Positions 7,895 to 18,602 of a stretch of DNA of 45,703 nucleotides are shown here, one piece after another (position 1 is the stretch's first letter; each line of letters opens with the position of its first letter). The notes under the pieces are model-generated. The model saw nothing but the letters and a program-made list of their open reading frames with translations, was not told the DNA's origin and searched no databases. Origin of the DNA: Pantoea agglomerans NBRC 102470 (GTDB taxonomy: Bacteria; Pseudomonadota; Gammaproteobacteria; Enterobacterales; Enterobacteriaceae). A program made the translations under genes and the position numbers. The stretch lies in NCBI RefSeq assembly GCF_001598475.1, contig NZ_BCZA01000015.1, forward strand, positions 1 through 45,703, given 5' to 3'.

Positions 7895-8203
7895 TCAGGG
7901 CTGCAACGAACTGTAGTACGCCGCTAAATCCGCCATATCGCTGTCACTCAATCCCGCCACAAACGCCTTCATGACTTCAGCCTGACCGCCACTGCGTTCG
8001 CCCTTTTTATAGGCCTGCAGCGCATGTTCCAGATAAGGTGCGTGCTGCCCGGCCAGGTCAGGATAGAGCGGCACCGCCGCTTTTCCCGCTGCGCCATGAC
8101 AGGCCATGCAACTGCCCGCTTTCTGTGCGCCGCGCTGCACATCACCCGCTGCCCATGCCGGTAACACGGTGACCGCTAAACAGGCGATAAGCCACTGTTT
8201 CAT
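7895..8203 (-). CDS. Small periplasmic c-type cytochrome
   Basis: 102 aa. A signal peptide (cleavage likely after AWA, residue 18) is followed by one class I cytochrome c domain of about 80 residues. The haem attachment motif is CMACH (32-36), and Met78 in the EVMKAF segment is the likely sixth ligand. The C-terminal LSDSDMADLAAYYSSL helix is typical of cytochrome c553/c4-like domains. It should be exported by Sec and matured in the periplasm; its redox partners cannot be told. Its ATG overlaps the tilS stop by one base (TAATG), so it is translated downstream of tilS. E. coli K-12 has no such gene here. Confidence 0.9.
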   Translation of the reverse strand: MKQWLIACLAVTVLPAWAAGDVQRGAQKAGSCMACHGAAGKAAVPLYPDLAGQHAPYLEHALQAYKKGERSGGQAEVMKAFVAGLSDSDMADLAAYYSSLQP

Positions 8204-9522
8204 TATGGTTGTTCTCCTGTGCCGGATGCCCCATCCCAGACTATCTGCCAGCCCTGCTGATCAGTGGCCGCGCCATCACGGGTGACAAAGAGAGTCGGAA
8301 CGCAGACCAGCGTCTGGTTATAAAAAATTAACGGCAGCCGTTCACGCTGCCACGGTGGTATCTGTAATTCCTGCCACAGTTTTTTCATTTCCCTTCCGCC
8401 ACGACGGCCCACCAGATGGACATGACCCTGTGCGTGGAACCGCACGCTGACCTGCTCATCCGGCTCAGGATAGCGCAACAGGCTCTCTGACTGGCTGGCA
8501 CGCAGCGTGCCAAGGTTCTGCGGTAACGCCAGCGGCTGGCAGAGATCGGGCCATGCCAGCTCGGTGTCGCGCAGTGAACTGAACAACGGCAGCCAGTAGA
8601 GCTGCTGACGGTAACGACGGAGTTCAGCCTGACCGAATCGCAGCCGGGGCTGCGCATCCTCCCGGCTCGCCATCACTTCGTCGTGGATGCGTTTCAGCGC
8701 TTCACGGGACGGCATTGCCCTCCCCTGTCCGGCGATCCAGCGCCGCAACAAGGCATTAGCACGCAGCTCACTCATGATCATTAAGGGTGGAAAGTACAGG
8801 CTGCCATCAGGCTGGATCAGCTCTGCCAGTTGCCCTGCGAGCAGTTCATCCAGCAACTGCTCCTGCTCACTGCATAACGCCGCACTGCGGGCCGCTGCCT
8901 CGGCAAAATGGGGCCAGCGCTGGTGAAGCTCAGGCAGCAGCCGCTGACGCAGAAAGTTGCGGTCGTAGCGAAGATCCTGATTGCTCTCATCTTCAATCCA
9001 CGCCAGCTGATGCGCGTCGGCATAGGCTTCAAGCGACTGTCGCGTCTGATTCAGCAGCGGACGCACCAGCTGATGAGAACCCAGCGTGCGTGTCGCGGGC
9101 ATCGCTGCCAGCCCGGCGGGACCACTGCCGCGCTTCAGCGCCAGCAGGAATGTTTCGCACTGATCGTCGAGGTGCTGCGCTGTGAGTAACACTTCGCCCG
9201 GCTGCAGTGCCGCACTCAGCGCCTGATAACGGGCAGTGCGGGCGGCTGCTTCAATGCCGTTTTCCCGGCCATCAACGTTAACGCGGAGCACTTCACAGGG
9301 CAGCTGCCACTGCGCGCAAATCGTCTGGCAATGGGTTGCCCAGCGATCGGCATTCGGGCTAAGCCCATGGTGAACATGCAGTGCCCGCAGGCGCAACTGA
9401 GGATGCTGCTGCTGCCAGCCGCGAAGCTGATGCAGCAGCACGGTTGAATCCAGTCCACCGCTGAATGCGACCACCAGGGCGGCATCAGATTGCAACAGAG
9501 TGTCAAAAGCGGGCAAAGACAT
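8203..9522 (-). CDS. tilS: tRNA(Ile)-lysidine synthase
   Basis: 439 aa (E. coli 432). TilS uses ATP to attach lysine to C34 of the CAU-anticodon isoleucine tRNA, changing its identity from Met to Ile. The N-type ATP pyrophosphatase PP-loop SGGLDS is at 21-26, followed by the conserved HVHHGLS and AQHLDDQCETFLLALKRGSG motifs. The TilS-specific and C-terminal tRNA-binding domains follow (HLVGRRGGREMKKLWQEL). I chose the ATG at 9520-9522 because it puts the PP-loop at the family position; a longer reading from 9618 adds 32 unsupported residues. The ribosome site is weak. It is followed by the coupled cytochrome gene. Confidence 0.95.
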   Translation of the reverse strand: MSLPAFDTLLQSDAALVVAFSGGLDSTVLLHQLRGWQQQHPQLRLRALHVHHGLSPNADRWATHCQTICAQWQLPCEVLRVNVDGRENGIEAAARTARYQALSAALQPGEVLLTAQHLDDQCETFLLALKRGSGPAGLAAMPATRTLGSHQLVRPLLNQTRQSLEAYADAHQLAWIEDESNQDLRYDRNFLRQRLLPELHQRWPHFAEAAARSAALCSEQEQLLDELLAGQLAELIQPDGSLYFPPLMIMSELRANALLRRWIAGQGRAMPSREALKRIHDEVMASREDAQPRLRFGQAELRRYRQQLYWLPLFSSLRDTELAWPDLCQPLALPQNLGTLRASQSESLLRYPEPDEQVSVRFHAQGHVHLVGRRGGREMKKLWQELQIPPWQRERLPLIFYNQTLVCVPTLFVTRDGAATDQQGWQIVWDGASGTGEQP

Positions 9523-9574
9523 GGCAGAATCCAGAAAATCGGGCCACTGAATGTCGCCCGCTGAGCGCGCTATT

Positions 9575-9964
9575 TTACGCCTGATAAAGCTCCAGCGGCA
9601 AACCATCCGGATCGGCAAAGAAAGTGCATTGTTTACCGGTCAGGTCATCAATGCGAATCGGCTCGCAGATAACGCCTTTATCGGCCAGCGTCGCGACGGC
9701 AGCGGCAACATCCGGCACGGTAAAGGCCAGATGACGCAGGCCACACGCTTCGGGATGACTGACCCGCGCCGGCGGCTCAGGAAAAGAGAACAGCTCAATG
9801 GTATAGCGATCCTGTAGGGCAAGGTCGCCTTTCCAGGAGTCCCGCGCTTCGCGGTAATACTCGCCCATCAGACGGAAACCCAGTACATCACAATAGAATG
9901 CTTTGCTGCGCTGATAGTCAGAGGCGATGATGGCGATGTGGTGAATAGCGGTTAACTGCAACAT
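9575..9964 (-). CDS. gloA2: VOC-family protein (YaeR / GloA2)
   Basis: 129 aa, exactly the length of E. coli YaeR. It belongs to the vicinal-oxygen-chelate (glyoxalase/bleomycin resistance) superfamily. Two beta-alpha-beta-beta-beta modules carry candidate metal ligands, including His6/His7 (AIHHIAII), His in GLRHLAF and Glu in LPLELYQA. A glyoxalase-like activity has been proposed for the family; the substrate is not certain. The ATG at 9962-9964 has AGGGAA 7 bp upstream and matches the E. coli start better than the TTG two codons earlier. It lies 52 bp upstream of tilS and 64 bp after ldcC, same strand. Confidence 0.92.
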   Translation of the reverse strand: MLQLTAIHHIAIIASDYQRSKAFYCDVLGFRLMGEYYREARDSWKGDLALQDRYTIELFSFPEPPARVSHPEACGLRHLAFTVPDVAAAVATLADKGVICEPIRIDDLTGKQCTFFADPDGLPLELYQA

Positions 9965-10028
9965 GTTCAATTCCCTGATTCGGGCAGGCTGTCCGCAGAC
10001 ACCCTGCCGCTGATAGTCGTTTAAAGGT

Positions 10029-12179
10029 TTATGCGAGGTCGTTTTTCAGCACGCGGACGCGATACTCGCCCTCTTCGGTCAGGCTGGCACCGTGAATATC
10101 CGTTTCGAAGCCCGGATAATGCCGTCCAATGCTGCACAGCATCAGCAGAAAATCGAGCACCGCGCGGCTCTTCTCAGTAATCATCTCGCCTGGCATCACC
10201 AGTGGAACGCCTGGCGGATAAGGCAGAATCATATTGGCTGACACCCGCCCGACCAGCTCGCTGAGTTCCACCGTTTCGATATTGCCCTTCACCTGCTGCT
10301 GAAATGCCTGATGCGGCGTCATCTTCATTTCGGGCAGGACATCAAATGCCTGCAGCATCAGACGCGGCAGATCGTGATGACGGATCAACTGATGGATCCC
10401 CTGCGCCAGTGTCTGAATGCGCATATTGCGATAGAAGTCAGGATCTTCGGCATAGAGATCCGGCAGCATGTTTTTCACCCGCAGATTAAGATCGTAGGCG
10501 CGTTTGAACTCGGTCAGTCCGCGCAGCACGCTCATTGCTTTGGTTTTGTCGATGCCGATGCTGAACAGGAACAGCAGGTTATAGGGACCGGTTTTCTCCA
10601 CCACGATGCCGCGCTCATCCAGAAACTTCGCCACCAGCGCCGCCGGGATCCCCTCTTCCGCCATCTTCCCCAGTTCGCTCATGCCCGGCGTCAGAATGGT
10701 GACTTTGATCGGATCCAGGTACATGTGATCGCGATCGGCCTGAGTAAATCCGTGCCACTCTTCGTCGCCGGGCTGGATCGGCCAGCATTGCGCTTCGTCA
10801 ACCTCTTCCGGTTGCCAGATATCAAAGAACCAGCTGTCGGACTCTTCGCGCAGGCGCTGGATCTCCCGACGGAAGTGCAGCGCGCGCTCCACCGAGCGAT
10901 TGATCAGTCGTTTACCGGGATTGCCACGCAGCATGGCAGCAGCAGTTTCAATAGAGGAGACGATGGCGTAATTGGGCGAGGTGGTGGTGTGCATCATGTA
11001 GGCTTCGTTAAACGTCTGTTCGTCGTAGTCGCCCTTAATGTGAATCATTGATGCCTGCGAAAACGCCGCCAGCAGTTTGTGGGTCGATTGCGTCTCATAC
11101 ACCACTTTTCCCGGGATGCGGTCGCCACTCATGCCACTTTTACCGGCGTAGATCGGATGGAAATTAGTGTAAGGCACCCAGGCTGAATCGAAATGAATCG
11201 ACGGTACATCCAGTGTCTCTTTGATGTACTGGGTATTGTAGAGCAGCCCATCATAGGTGGAGTTGGTGATCACCGCATGAACCGGCCACGTGGCACGGTC
11301 GGTGGCAGCCACCTTGAGCGAAATACTCTCGCGGGTGAACTCCTGCTTCGGGATACCGCCGAGAATACCCAACGCATTGCGGGTCGGCTTCAGCCAGATG
11401 GGGATAAGATCGCTCATCATCAGCAGATGGGTCAGTGACTTGTGGCAGTTGCGATCGATCAGCACGGTGCTGCCCGCCGGTGCGGCATACATGCCGACAA
11501 TTTTGTTCGACGTTGAGGTCCCGTTGGTCACCATGTAACTCTGCTCGGCGCCAAAAGTGCGTGCAATGTACTCCTCCGCTTCAAGGTGCGGACCGGTGTG
11601 ATCAAGCAGCGAACCCAGTTCGGTAACGGAAATTGAGATGTCCGATTTCAGGGTATTGGCCCCGAAGAAATCGTAGAACAGGCAGCCCACCGGGCTCTTC
11701 TGAAACGCGGTACCCGCCATATGGCCCGGCGTGCAGAAGGTGTACTTGCCCTCTTTCACATAGGTGAACAGCGCTTTAGTCAGCGGCGGCGTAATGTGGT
11801 CGAGATAGTCATCGGTATATTGCCGGATATGCAGCGCGATATCGTCAGCGGCATTCAGCGCGTACTCAAAAAAGTGCAGCGGCATACGCATCTCATTGAC
11901 GCTGATGTCCATCTGCGAGTGGGTGTTGATAAAGGCGTACAGCGGCAGGTATTCGTTGAGCTGATTAATCTCACCGCAGAGTTCCGGACTGTTGTGCGCG
12001 TCCCAGTCGAAGATGACGCCGCTGATACGCGGATTGTGCTCGATCAGTTTCAGCAGATCGTCACTGTTTTTCGGGTAAAGCAGCCTGAAGCCTTGCAGAT
12101 TTAACGCCGCGTCGAGTTCGCGTAACGGTTCATCTTTATAAAACACGCCGTGCGCGCCCATGATCGCCAGAATATTCAA
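10029..12179 (-). CDS. ldcC: Lysine decarboxylase, constitutive type
   Basis: 716 aa (E. coli 713). This PLP enzyme converts lysine to cadaverine and CO2. It belongs to the large decamer-forming Orn/Lys/Arg decarboxylases. A wing (receiver-like) domain (about 1-130) is followed by the PLP core with the Schiff-base lysine in STHKLLAAFS (near residue 368) and the HFDSAWVPYT segment, then a C-terminal domain. Position next to accA and gloA2 identifies it as LdcC rather than acid-induced CadA, and no cadB is adjacent. The start is TTG at 12177-12179 with an ideal AGGGAG seven bases upstream; no in-frame ATG fits the family N-terminus. Confidence 0.95.
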   Translation of the reverse strand: MNILAIMGAHGVFYKDEPLRELDAALNLQGFRLLYPKNSDDLLKLIEHNPRISGVIFDWDAHNSPELCGEINQLNEYLPLYAFINTHSQMDISVNEMRMPLHFFEYALNAADDIALHIRQYTDDYLDHITPPLTKALFTYVKEGKYTFCTPGHMAGTAFQKSPVGCLFYDFFGANTLKSDISISVTELGSLLDHTGPHLEAEEYIARTFGAEQSYMVTNGTSTSNKIVGMYAAPAGSTVLIDRNCHKSLTHLLMMSDLIPIWLKPTRNALGILGGIPKQEFTRESISLKVAATDRATWPVHAVITNSTYDGLLYNTQYIKETLDVPSIHFDSAWVPYTNFHPIYAGKSGMSGDRIPGKVVYETQSTHKLLAAFSQASMIHIKGDYDEQTFNEAYMMHTTTSPNYAIVSSIETAAAMLRGNPGKRLINRSVERALHFRREIQRLREESDSWFFDIWQPEEVDEAQCWPIQPGDEEWHGFTQADRDHMYLDPIKVTILTPGMSELGKMAEEGIPAALVAKFLDERGIVVEKTGPYNLLFLFSIGIDKTKAMSVLRGLTEFKRAYDLNLRVKNMLPDLYAEDPDFYRNMRIQTLAQGIHQLIRHHDLPRLMLQAFDVLPEMKMTPHQAFQQQVKGNIETVELSELVGRVSANMILPYPPGVPLVMPGEMITEKSRAVLDFLLMLCSIGRHYPGFETDIHGASLTEEGEYRVRVLKNDLA

Positions 12180-12306
12180 TGCCCATCTCCCTGATTATTG
12201 TGGAACCGGACAAGCATAACCGCTAACCCGCGGAAGGTGTAGCAAGGCGGCTATCGGATGGCGCTGAAAGAGAAGGGAATAGCGTGCGGAGATAAACCGG
12301 CGGCAT

Positions 12307-12334
12307 AAAAAAAGCGGACCGGAGTCCGCTTTTA
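12307..12334 (-). terminator. Intrinsic terminator after accA
   Basis: On the minus strand the stem AGCGGAC / GTCCGCT (12313-12319 with 12324-12330, 4-nt loop) is followed by T7. It lies 15-42 bp after the accA stop and separates the dnaE-accA operon from ldcC. Confidence 0.87.
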
Positions 12335-12348
12335 TTGATGGGGCTAAA

Positions 12349-13305
12349 TCAGGCGTAGCCGTAGCTCATCAGGCGCTGATAACGACGATCCAGCAGCTCT
12401 TCAGTGCTAAATCCATCGAGATCGGCCAGATCGGCCAGCAGCTGCTGCTTCAGTGACTGCGCCATATCAACCGGACGGCGATGCGCGCCACCCAGCGGCT
12501 CAGGGATCACGGAGTCAATCAGCTTCAGCTCTTTCAGACGGTGAGCGGTAATGCCCATCGCTTCAGCGGCCAGCGGCGCTTTGTCAGCGCTTTTCCACAG
12601 AATAGATGCACAGCCTTCCGGCGAGATCACTGAATAGGTGCTGTACTGCAGCATATTCACTTTGTCGCCCACGCCAATCGCCAGCGCACCACCTGAACCG
12701 CCCTCACCGATGACCGTACAGATCACCGGCACTTTCAGGCCAGACATTTCACGCAGGTTGCGGGCAATCGCTTCAGACTGCCCACGCTCTTCCGCGCCCA
12801 CACCCGGATAGGCACCCGGTGTGTCGATGAAGGTGATGATTGGCATTTTGAAACGCTCAGCCATCTCCATCAGGCGCAGCGCTTTGCGATAGCCTTCCGG
12901 TGCTGGCATGCCGAAGTTACGGCGAATTTTCTCTTTGGTTTCACGGCCTTTCTGGTGCCCGATGATCATCACCGGACGTCCATCAAGACGTGCAATCCCG
13001 CCCACAATCGCTTTGTCATCGGCATAAGCACGGTCGCCCGCCAGCTCATCGAAATCGTCGAAGGCGTTGCGCACGTAGTCAAAGGTGTAAGGACGCAAAG
13101 GATGACGCGCCAGCTGAGCGATTTGCCATGCGCCCAAATCGGCGAAGATCTTACGGGTCAGCTCAACGCTTTTCTCACGCAGACGCTGAACTTCTTCATC
13201 CAGATTAACGTGTTTATCATCCTGACGACCAATTGAGGTCAGCGAATCGATCTTCGCTTCCAGTTCTGCAATTGGCTGTTCAAAATCCAGGTAATTAAGA
13301 CTCAT
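12349..13305 (-). CDS. accA: Acetyl-CoA carboxylase carboxyltransferase subunit alpha
   Basis: 318 aa (E. coli 319). With AccD it forms the carboxyltransferase that moves CO2 from biotin-AccB to acetyl-CoA, giving malonyl-CoA for fatty acid synthesis. The crotonase-like fold is visible, with glycine-rich oxyanion-hole segments ([21 protein letters not shown] and [15 protein letters not shown], each shown in part). It starts 12 bp after dnaE, as in E. coli where accA is expressed both from the upstream operon and from a promoter in dnaE. A terminator follows. Confidence 0.98.
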   Translation of the reverse strand: MSLNYLDFEQPIAELEAKIDSLTSIGRQDDKHVNLDEEVQRLREKSVELTRKIFADLGAWQIAQLARHPLRPYTFDYVRNAFDDFDELAGDRAYADDKAIVGGIARLDGRPVMIIGHQKGRETKEKIRRNFGMPAPEGYRKALRLMEMAERFKMPIITFIDTPGAYPGVGAEERGQSEAIARNLREMSGLKVPVICTVIGEGGSGGALAIGVGDKVNMLQYSTYSVISPEGCASILWKSADKAPLAAEAMGITAHRLKELKLIDSVIPEPLGGAHRRPVDMAQSLKQQLLADLADLDGFSTEELLDRRYQRLMSYGYA

Positions 13306-13317
13306 AATGTTCCTGTT

Positions 13318-16300
13318 CTAGTCAAACTCCAGTTCCACCTGCTCCGATCCAATCAACGAGCGCAGATCGTTAAGTAAACGATCGCTGGGCGAAATTCGCC
13401 ACGCTGCACCAAAGCGCAGCTTCGCTCGCGCGTCGGCTCTCTGATAGTAGAGATGCACCGGAATAGTCCCTGATCGATGAGGTTCCAGAGACTGACGGAG
13501 TCGGTTTAATAGCTGGTCATCAATTTGCCTGTCCGTCAGCGAGATAGCAAGTCCGCGCGCGTATTTTTCGCGAGCTTCGTCGATGTCCATGACTTCACGA
13601 GCGGTCATTTTAAGGCCACCACTGAAGTCATCAAAGCTGACCTGTCCGCTGACGATCAGAATTCGGTCTTTCTCCAGCAACTGCTGGTATTTATCTAACG
13701 CATCGGTAAATAACATCACCTCAAGACGACCGGAGCGATCGTCCAGAGTACAGATACCAATTCGGTTGCCGCGTTTGGTGACCATTACCCGTGCCGCGAT
13801 CACCAGACCGGCCGCCACGGTAATTTTACCCCGATCGGTAGGATGCATATCTTTCAGCCGCACCCCGCCAACGTAACGCTCAATTTCTTTCAGGTACTGA
13901 TTAATCGGGTGGCCGGTAAGGTAAAGACCCAGCGTTTCCCGTTCGCCATCCAGCTGCACCTGCTCAGGCCACGGCGTGACGCTGGCGTACGATTTCTCAA
14001 CCTGTTCCGGCTCTTCCGCCAGTACGCCAAACATATCAGCCTGGCCAATCGCTTCCGCTTTCGCGTGCTGATCGGCCGCTTTTAACGCGTCACTGAGTGA
14101 ACTCATCAGCGCAGCACGATGCGGTCCAAGGCGATCAAAGGCCCCGGACATGATCAATTTTTCCATTACCCGACGGTTGATCTTTTTGGTGTCGGTACGG
14201 GCGCAGAGATCAAACAACTCGCGGAAATAACCGCCTTCGTTACGGGCGTCGATGATCGCTTCGATCGGGCCTTCACCGACGCCTTTGATCGCGCCGATAC
14301 CGTAAACGATCTCGCCCGCGTCATTAACATGGAACTGATAGAGACCGGAGTTGATATCAGGCGGCAGGACTTTCAGTCCCATCCGCCAGCACTCATCGAC
14401 CAGGCCAACCACTTTCTCGGTGTTATCCATATCGGCGGTCATGACCGCAGCCATAAACTCAGCCGGATAGTGCGCCTTCAGCCACAACGTCTGGTAGGAG
14501 ACGAGTGCGTAGGCAGCAGAGTGTGACTTGTTAAAGCCATAACCTGCAAATTTTTCTACCAGATCGAAGATCTTCATCGACAGTTCCCCGTCGATGCCCA
14601 TACTTTCGGCACCGTCGCGGAATACAGAACGCTGTTTAGCCATCTCCTCGGGTTTCTTTTTACCCATGGCGCGACGCAGCATATCCGCACCGCCCAGCGT
14701 GTAACCGGAGAGAACCTGGGCGATCTGCATCACCTGTTCCTGATAAAGGATGATGCCGTAGGTCGGTTCCAGCACCGGTTTCAGGCTTTCGTGCTGCCAC
14801 TGAATGTCGGGATAGGAGATCGCTTCACGGCCATGCTTACGGTCAATGAAGTTATCCACCATGCCGGACTGCAGTGGGCCAGGACGGAACAGCGCCACCA
14901 GTGCGATCATATCTTCGAAGCAGTCGGGCTTCAGACGCTTAATCAGATCTTTCATGCCGCGCGATTCAAGCTGGAACACCGCAGTGGTTTCCGAGCGCTG
15001 CAGCATATCGAAGCTTTTCTTATCGTCCAGCGGGATAGAGGCGATATCGATCGGCTCCAGCCCCTGCTTTTCCCGGCGCGGGTTGATCATCTTCAGCGCC
15101 CAGTCGATGATGGTCAGCGTACGCAGACCCAGGAAGTCGAACTTCACCAGGCCGGCATATTCCACATCATTTTTATCGAACTGAGTTACCGGGAACTGCC
15201 CATGCTCATCGCAATAGAGCGGCGCAAAATCGGTGATCTTCGTTGGCGCAATGACCACGCCGCCCGCATGTTTACCGGCGTTACGCGTGACCCCTTCCAG
15301 CTTGCGCGCCATGTCGATCAGCGCTTTAACCTCTTCGTCCGCGTCATACATGGCGGGAAGCTGCGGTTCAGCAATAAAAGCTTTTTCCAGCGTCATGCCG
15401 GGATCGGGCGGGATCAGTTTTGAAATGCGGTCAACGAAGCCGTAAGGATGTCCCAGCACGCGGCCCACATCGCGAATGACCGCTTTCGCCGCCATGGTGC
15501 CGAAGGTAATAATCTGGGAAACCGCTTCACGTCCGTACATATCTGCAACGTGTTCGATCACCTGATCGCGCTTCTCCATGCAGAAGTCGACGTCGAAATC
15601 GGGCATCGAGACGCGTTCCGGGTTCAGGAAGCGTTCGAACAGCAGGTCAAATTCCAGCGGATCGATATCGGTGATTTTCAGCGCATAGGCCACCAGCGAA
15701 CCGGCACCGGAACCACGCCCCGGCCCGACCGGCACGCCGTTGTCCTTGGACCACTGGATGAACTCCATTACGATCAGGAAGTAGCCGGGGAAACCCATCT
15801 GGTTAATAACGTTGAGTTCAATCTCCAGACGTTCATCATATTCCGGGCGTTTCTCAAGGCGTTCGGCTTCGTCCGGGAACAGGAACTCAAGACGCTCTTC
15901 CAGACCCTCACGGGATTTCACCACCAGATAATCTTCGGTGGTCATATCACCGGTCGGGAACTGCGGCAGGAAGTACTCGCCCAGCCGGACCGTGACGTTA
16001 CAACGCTTAGCAATCTCTACGCTGTTTTCCAGCGCTTCCGGGATGTCCGAGAAGAGCTCGCACATCTCCTCTTCGCTGCGCATATATTGCTGAGGACTGT
16101 AGTTACGCGGACGCTTGGGATCATCCAGCGTATAGCCGTCATGAATGGCGACGCGAATTTCGTGCGCATCGAAATCTTCTGCATTGATAAAGCAGACTTC
16201 ATTGGTGGCAACGACCGGTATTCCCTCTGCAATCGCCAGTTCAACTGCCGCATGCAGATAGCTCTCTTCGTCCTGACGGCCGGTACGAATCAGCTCCAGG

Positions 16301-16800
16301 TAGTAGCGATCGGGGAAATGTTGCTGGTAAAACGACAGGCATTGCGAAACCAGGGCATTGTTGCCGCGCAGCAGGCTGCGACCCACATCGCCGCGCCGTC
16401 CGCCCGACAGCAGGATTAATCCTTCCTGCAATTCAATCAGCCAGTCGCGGTCGATGATCGGTCCGTCCACGCCATACCCACGCTGATAGGCACGGGAGAT
16501 CAGCAGCGTCAGGTTCTGATATCCGGTATTACTGGACGCCAGCACAGTAAGCTGTGTCAGTTCATCCCCCATCAGTTCACTGGCAACGTTGAAATCGGCA
16601 CCAATGACCGGCTTTATCCCTGCGCTATGTGCGCCACCGTAAAATTTCACCAGGCCACAGAGGTTAGTGAAGTCGGTAATCGCGATAGCCGGCATGCCAA
16701 GGGCAGCCGCCTTCTTGATTAACGGCCCGGTTTTCGCCAGGCCATCAATCATCGAATAGTCACTGTGGACACGCAGATGTATAAAACGGGGTTCAGCCAT
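13318..16800 (-). CDS. dnaE: DNA polymerase III subunit alpha
   Basis: 1160 aa, the same length as in E. coli. It is the replicative polymerase. Order of domains: N-terminal PHP (from [12 protein letters not shown]), palm with the catalytic aspartates in PDFDVDFC (near 401-403) and a third near 555, thumb and fingers, beta-binding region, OB fold (about 1000-1075) and C-terminal tau-binding domain. The ATG at 16798-16800 matches the family. It lies between rnhB (31 bp upstream) and accA (12 bp downstream), the conserved enterobacterial order. Confidence 0.98.
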   Translation of the reverse strand: MAEPRFIHLRVHSDYSMIDGLAKTGPLIKKAAALGMPAIAITDFTNLCGLVKFYGGAHSAGIKPVIGADFNVASELMGDELTQLTVLASSNTGYQNLTLLISRAYQRGYGVDGPIIDRDWLIELQEGLILLSGGRRGDVGRSLLRGNNALVSQCLSFYQQHFPDRYYLELIRTGRQDEESYLHAAVELAIAEGIPVVATNEVCFINAEDFDAHEIRVAIHDGYTLDDPKRPRNYSPQQYMRSEEEMCELFSDIPEALENSVEIAKRCNVTVRLGEYFLPQFPTGDMTTEDYLVVKSREGLEERLEFLFPDEAERLEKRPEYDERLEIELNVINQMGFPGYFLIVMEFIQWSKDNGVPVGPGRGSGAGSLVAYALKITDIDPLEFDLLFERFLNPERVSMPDFDVDFCMEKRDQVIEHVADMYGREAVSQIITFGTMAAKAVIRDVGRVLGHPYGFVDRISKLIPPDPGMTLEKAFIAEPQLPAMYDADEEVKALIDMARKLEGVTRNAGKHAGGVVIAPTKITDFAPLYCDEHGQFPVTQFDKNDVEYAGLVKFDFLGLRTLTIIDWALKMINPRREKQGLEPIDIASIPLDDKKSFDMLQRSETTAVFQLESRGMKDLIKRLKPDCFEDMIALVALFRPGPLQSGMVDNFIDRKHGREAISYPDIQWQHESLKPVLEPTYGIILYQEQVMQIAQVLSGYTLGGADMLRRAMGKKKPEEMAKQRSVFRDGAESMGIDGELSMKIFDLVEKFAGYGFNKSHSAAYALVSYQTLWLKAHYPAEFMAAVMTADMDNTEKVVGLVDECWRMGLKVLPPDINSGLYQFHVNDAGEIVYGIGAIKGVGEGPIEAIIDARNEGGYFRELFDLCARTDTKKINRRVMEKLIMSGAFDRLGPHRAALMSSLSDALKAADQHAKAEAIGQADMFGVLAEEPEQVEKSYASVTPWPEQVQLDGERETLGLYLTGHPINQYLKEIERYVGGVRLKDMHPTDRGKITVAAGLVIAARVMVTKRGNRIGICTLDDRSGRLEVMLFTDALDKYQQLLEKDRILIVSGQVSFDDFSGGLKMTAREVMDIDEAREKYARGLAISLTDRQIDDQLLNRLRQSLEPHRSGTIPVHLYYQRADARAKLRFGAAWRISPSDRLLNDLRSLIGSEQVELEFD

Positions 16801-16831
16801 ATCAGTTTCCGGTTAAAACAGCGTCAGGCTA

Positions 16832-17458
16832 TTAAAGCGTAAGGGTCTGGCGTGCAGCCAGTACTTCAGCATCGAGCAGCGCATTGCGTACGGGCGCAAA
16901 ACTGCGACGGTGGTGCGGCGTGACGCCATACTGCGTCAGTTTTTCCATATGCAGCGCCGTCGGATAACCTTTGTGCTGCGCAAAACCATACTGCGGGAAC
17001 AGCAGATCGAGTTCGGTCATCTCCTGGTCACGCGACACTTTGGCGATGATCGATGCTGCACTGATTTCGGCAACCAGACTATCCCCTTTAACTACCGCCT
17101 GTGAAGGCATTGGCAATGCCGGGCAACGATTACCATCAATCAGCACATAATCGGGCTGAATGCCAAGGCCAGCTACGGCGCGCTGCATCGCCAGCATAGT
17201 GGCATGCAGAATGTTGAGCTGATCGATCTCTTCAGGCTCTGCGCGTCCCAGACTCCATGCCAGCGCTTTCTCTTTGATTTCGTCATACAACGCGAGGCGG
17301 CGCTTTTCAGACAGTTTCTTCGAGTCGGCCAGGCCGGTAATCGGGTTTGCCGGATCGAGGATCACCGCAGCAGTAACGACCGCGCCAACCAGCGGACCGC
17401 GTCCCACTTCGTCCACACCGGCAATCAGTCTGGCTACAGGATAGATAAAATCAGGCAT
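16832..17458 (-). CDS. rnhB: Ribonuclease HII
   Basis: 208 aa (E. coli 198). RNase HII cuts RNA in RNA-DNA hybrids and begins removal of single ribonucleotides from DNA. The [16 protein letters not shown] motif gives catalytic Asp16 and Glu17. DSKKLS, the Asp of VLIDGNRCP and the [12 protein letters not shown] segment complete the family signature. The ATG sits in the last 8 bases of lpxB (ATGCCTGA), so the two are translationally coupled. The C-terminus is about ten residues longer than in E. coli. Confidence 0.97.
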   Translation of the reverse strand: MPDFIYPVARLIAGVDEVGRGPLVGAVVTAAVILDPANPITGLADSKKLSEKRRLALYDEIKEKALAWSLGRAEPEEIDQLNILHATMLAMQRAVAGLGIQPDYVLIDGNRCPALPMPSQAVVKGDSLVAEISAASIIAKVSRDQEMTELDLLFPQYGFAQHKGYPTALHMEKLTQYGVTPHHRRSFAPVRNALLDAEVLAARQTLTL

Positions 17459-18599
17459 TCACCAGCTCCAGTACCGCATCCGCTGCCTGCTCATCGGCGT
17501 TCCAGCGGATCTGTTGATGTAATTCATGAAACGTCTGCAGGAGTGTTTCTCGCTCAGGCCCGGCATGCAGCAGCGGATCTAACGCTGCGGCCAGGGCTTC
17601 AGGCTGACACTCATCCTGCAGTAACTCTTTGACCAGCTCACGCCCTGCCAGCAGGTTTGGCAGCGAGACGTAAGGGGTTTTGACCAGCCGTTTTGCCAGC
17701 CAGAAGGTGGCCGGCTTCATGCGATAACCGACGACCATTGGGCATTTTGCCAGCATACACTCCAGTGCGGCAGTGCCTGACGCCAGGAGTGCGGCATCGC
17801 TCGCAATCATCGCCTCACGTCCCTGACCATCAAGCAGATGCATCGGCAGTTCGGGGGCGGTTTCGGCTTTAATCTTCTCAAACTGTTCGCGGCGACGGGC
17901 GTTGACCAGCGGCACCACGATTTCCAGTGCCGGATAGTGACGACGCAGCAACTGAGCGGTTTTCAGAAAATCGGCGCTGAGCATTTCCACTTCCGCACCC
18001 CGGCTGCCGGGCAGCAAGGCCAGGCAGAGCGCATCATCGGCAATGCCCAGATGACGGCGTGCAGCCAGCTTATCGGGTTGCAGCGGCATGGCATCCGCCA
18101 TGGTGTGACCGATAAAACGACAGGGAACGTTATAGCGATCGTAAAAAGCTTTTTCAAATGGCAGGAACGCCAGCACCAGATCGGTGTTACGACCAATCTT
18201 AAAGACACGCTTTTGCCGCCATGCCCACACCGAGGGGCTGACATAGTGGATAGTGCGAATGCCAGTGCGTTTAAGATTGCCTTCCAGCGTGATATTGAAA
18301 TCGGGCGCATCAATCCCGACAAAGACATCGGGTCGGAGTTCGGTAAAACGCCGGGTGAGATCGCGACGGATTGTCAGCAGGCGTCGCAGGCGACCGAGCA
18401 CCTCGACAATGCCCATCACCGCCAGCTCTTCCATCTCATACCAGGCTTCACACCCTTCTGCCTGCATCAGGGGACCCGCCACGCCGACAAAGCGTGCATC
18501 CGGATGACGGGCTTTCAGGGCACGGATCAGACCTGCACCAAGAATATCGCCGGAGGTTTCTCCGGCGACCAGGGCAATCGTTAAGGGACGCGCTGACAT
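17451..18599 (-). CDS. lpxB: Lipid-A-disaccharide synthase
   Basis: 382 aa, the same length as in E. coli. This GT-B fold glycosyltransferase (family GT19) joins UDP-2,3-diacylglucosamine to lipid X to make the tetraacyl disaccharide 1-phosphate of lipid A, at the inner face of the inner membrane. Recognisable segments include [15 protein letters not shown] at the N-terminus, [13 protein letters not shown] and [10 protein letters not shown]. It starts 3 bp after lpxA and overlaps rnhB by 8 bp. Confidence 0.97.
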   Translation of the reverse strand: MSARPLTIALVAGETSGDILGAGLIRALKARHPDARFVGVAGPLMQAEGCEAWYEMEELAVMGIVEVLGRLRRLLTIRRDLTRRFTELRPDVFVGIDAPDFNITLEGNLKRTGIRTIHYVSPSVWAWRQKRVFKIGRNTDLVLAFLPFEKAFYDRYNVPCRFIGHTMADAMPLQPDKLAARRHLGIADDALCLALLPGSRGAEVEMLSADFLKTAQLLRRHYPALEIVVPLVNARRREQFEKIKAETAPELPMHLLDGQGREAMIASDAALLASGTAALECMLAKCPMVVGYRMKPATFWLAKRLVKTPYVSLPNLLAGRELVKELLQDECQPEALAAALDPLLHAGPERETLLQTFHELHQQIRWNADEQAADAVLELVNA

Positions 18600-18602
18600 G
18601 GA

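Noticed and set aside
9523..9618. Longer tilS start
   Set aside because: Adds 32 residues absent from the family; the ATG at 9520-9522 places the PP-loop correctly.
12180..12306. Extra gene or riboswitch upstream of ldcC
   Set aside because: Only a ribosome site and featureless sequence are seen; the hairpin further right is the accA terminator.
15448..16419. 323-codon open frame on the plus strand opposite dnaE
   Set aside because: Antisense to a certain gene with codon phase typical of GC-rich third positions; no ribosome site and a His/Gln/Arg-rich composition usual for such shadows.
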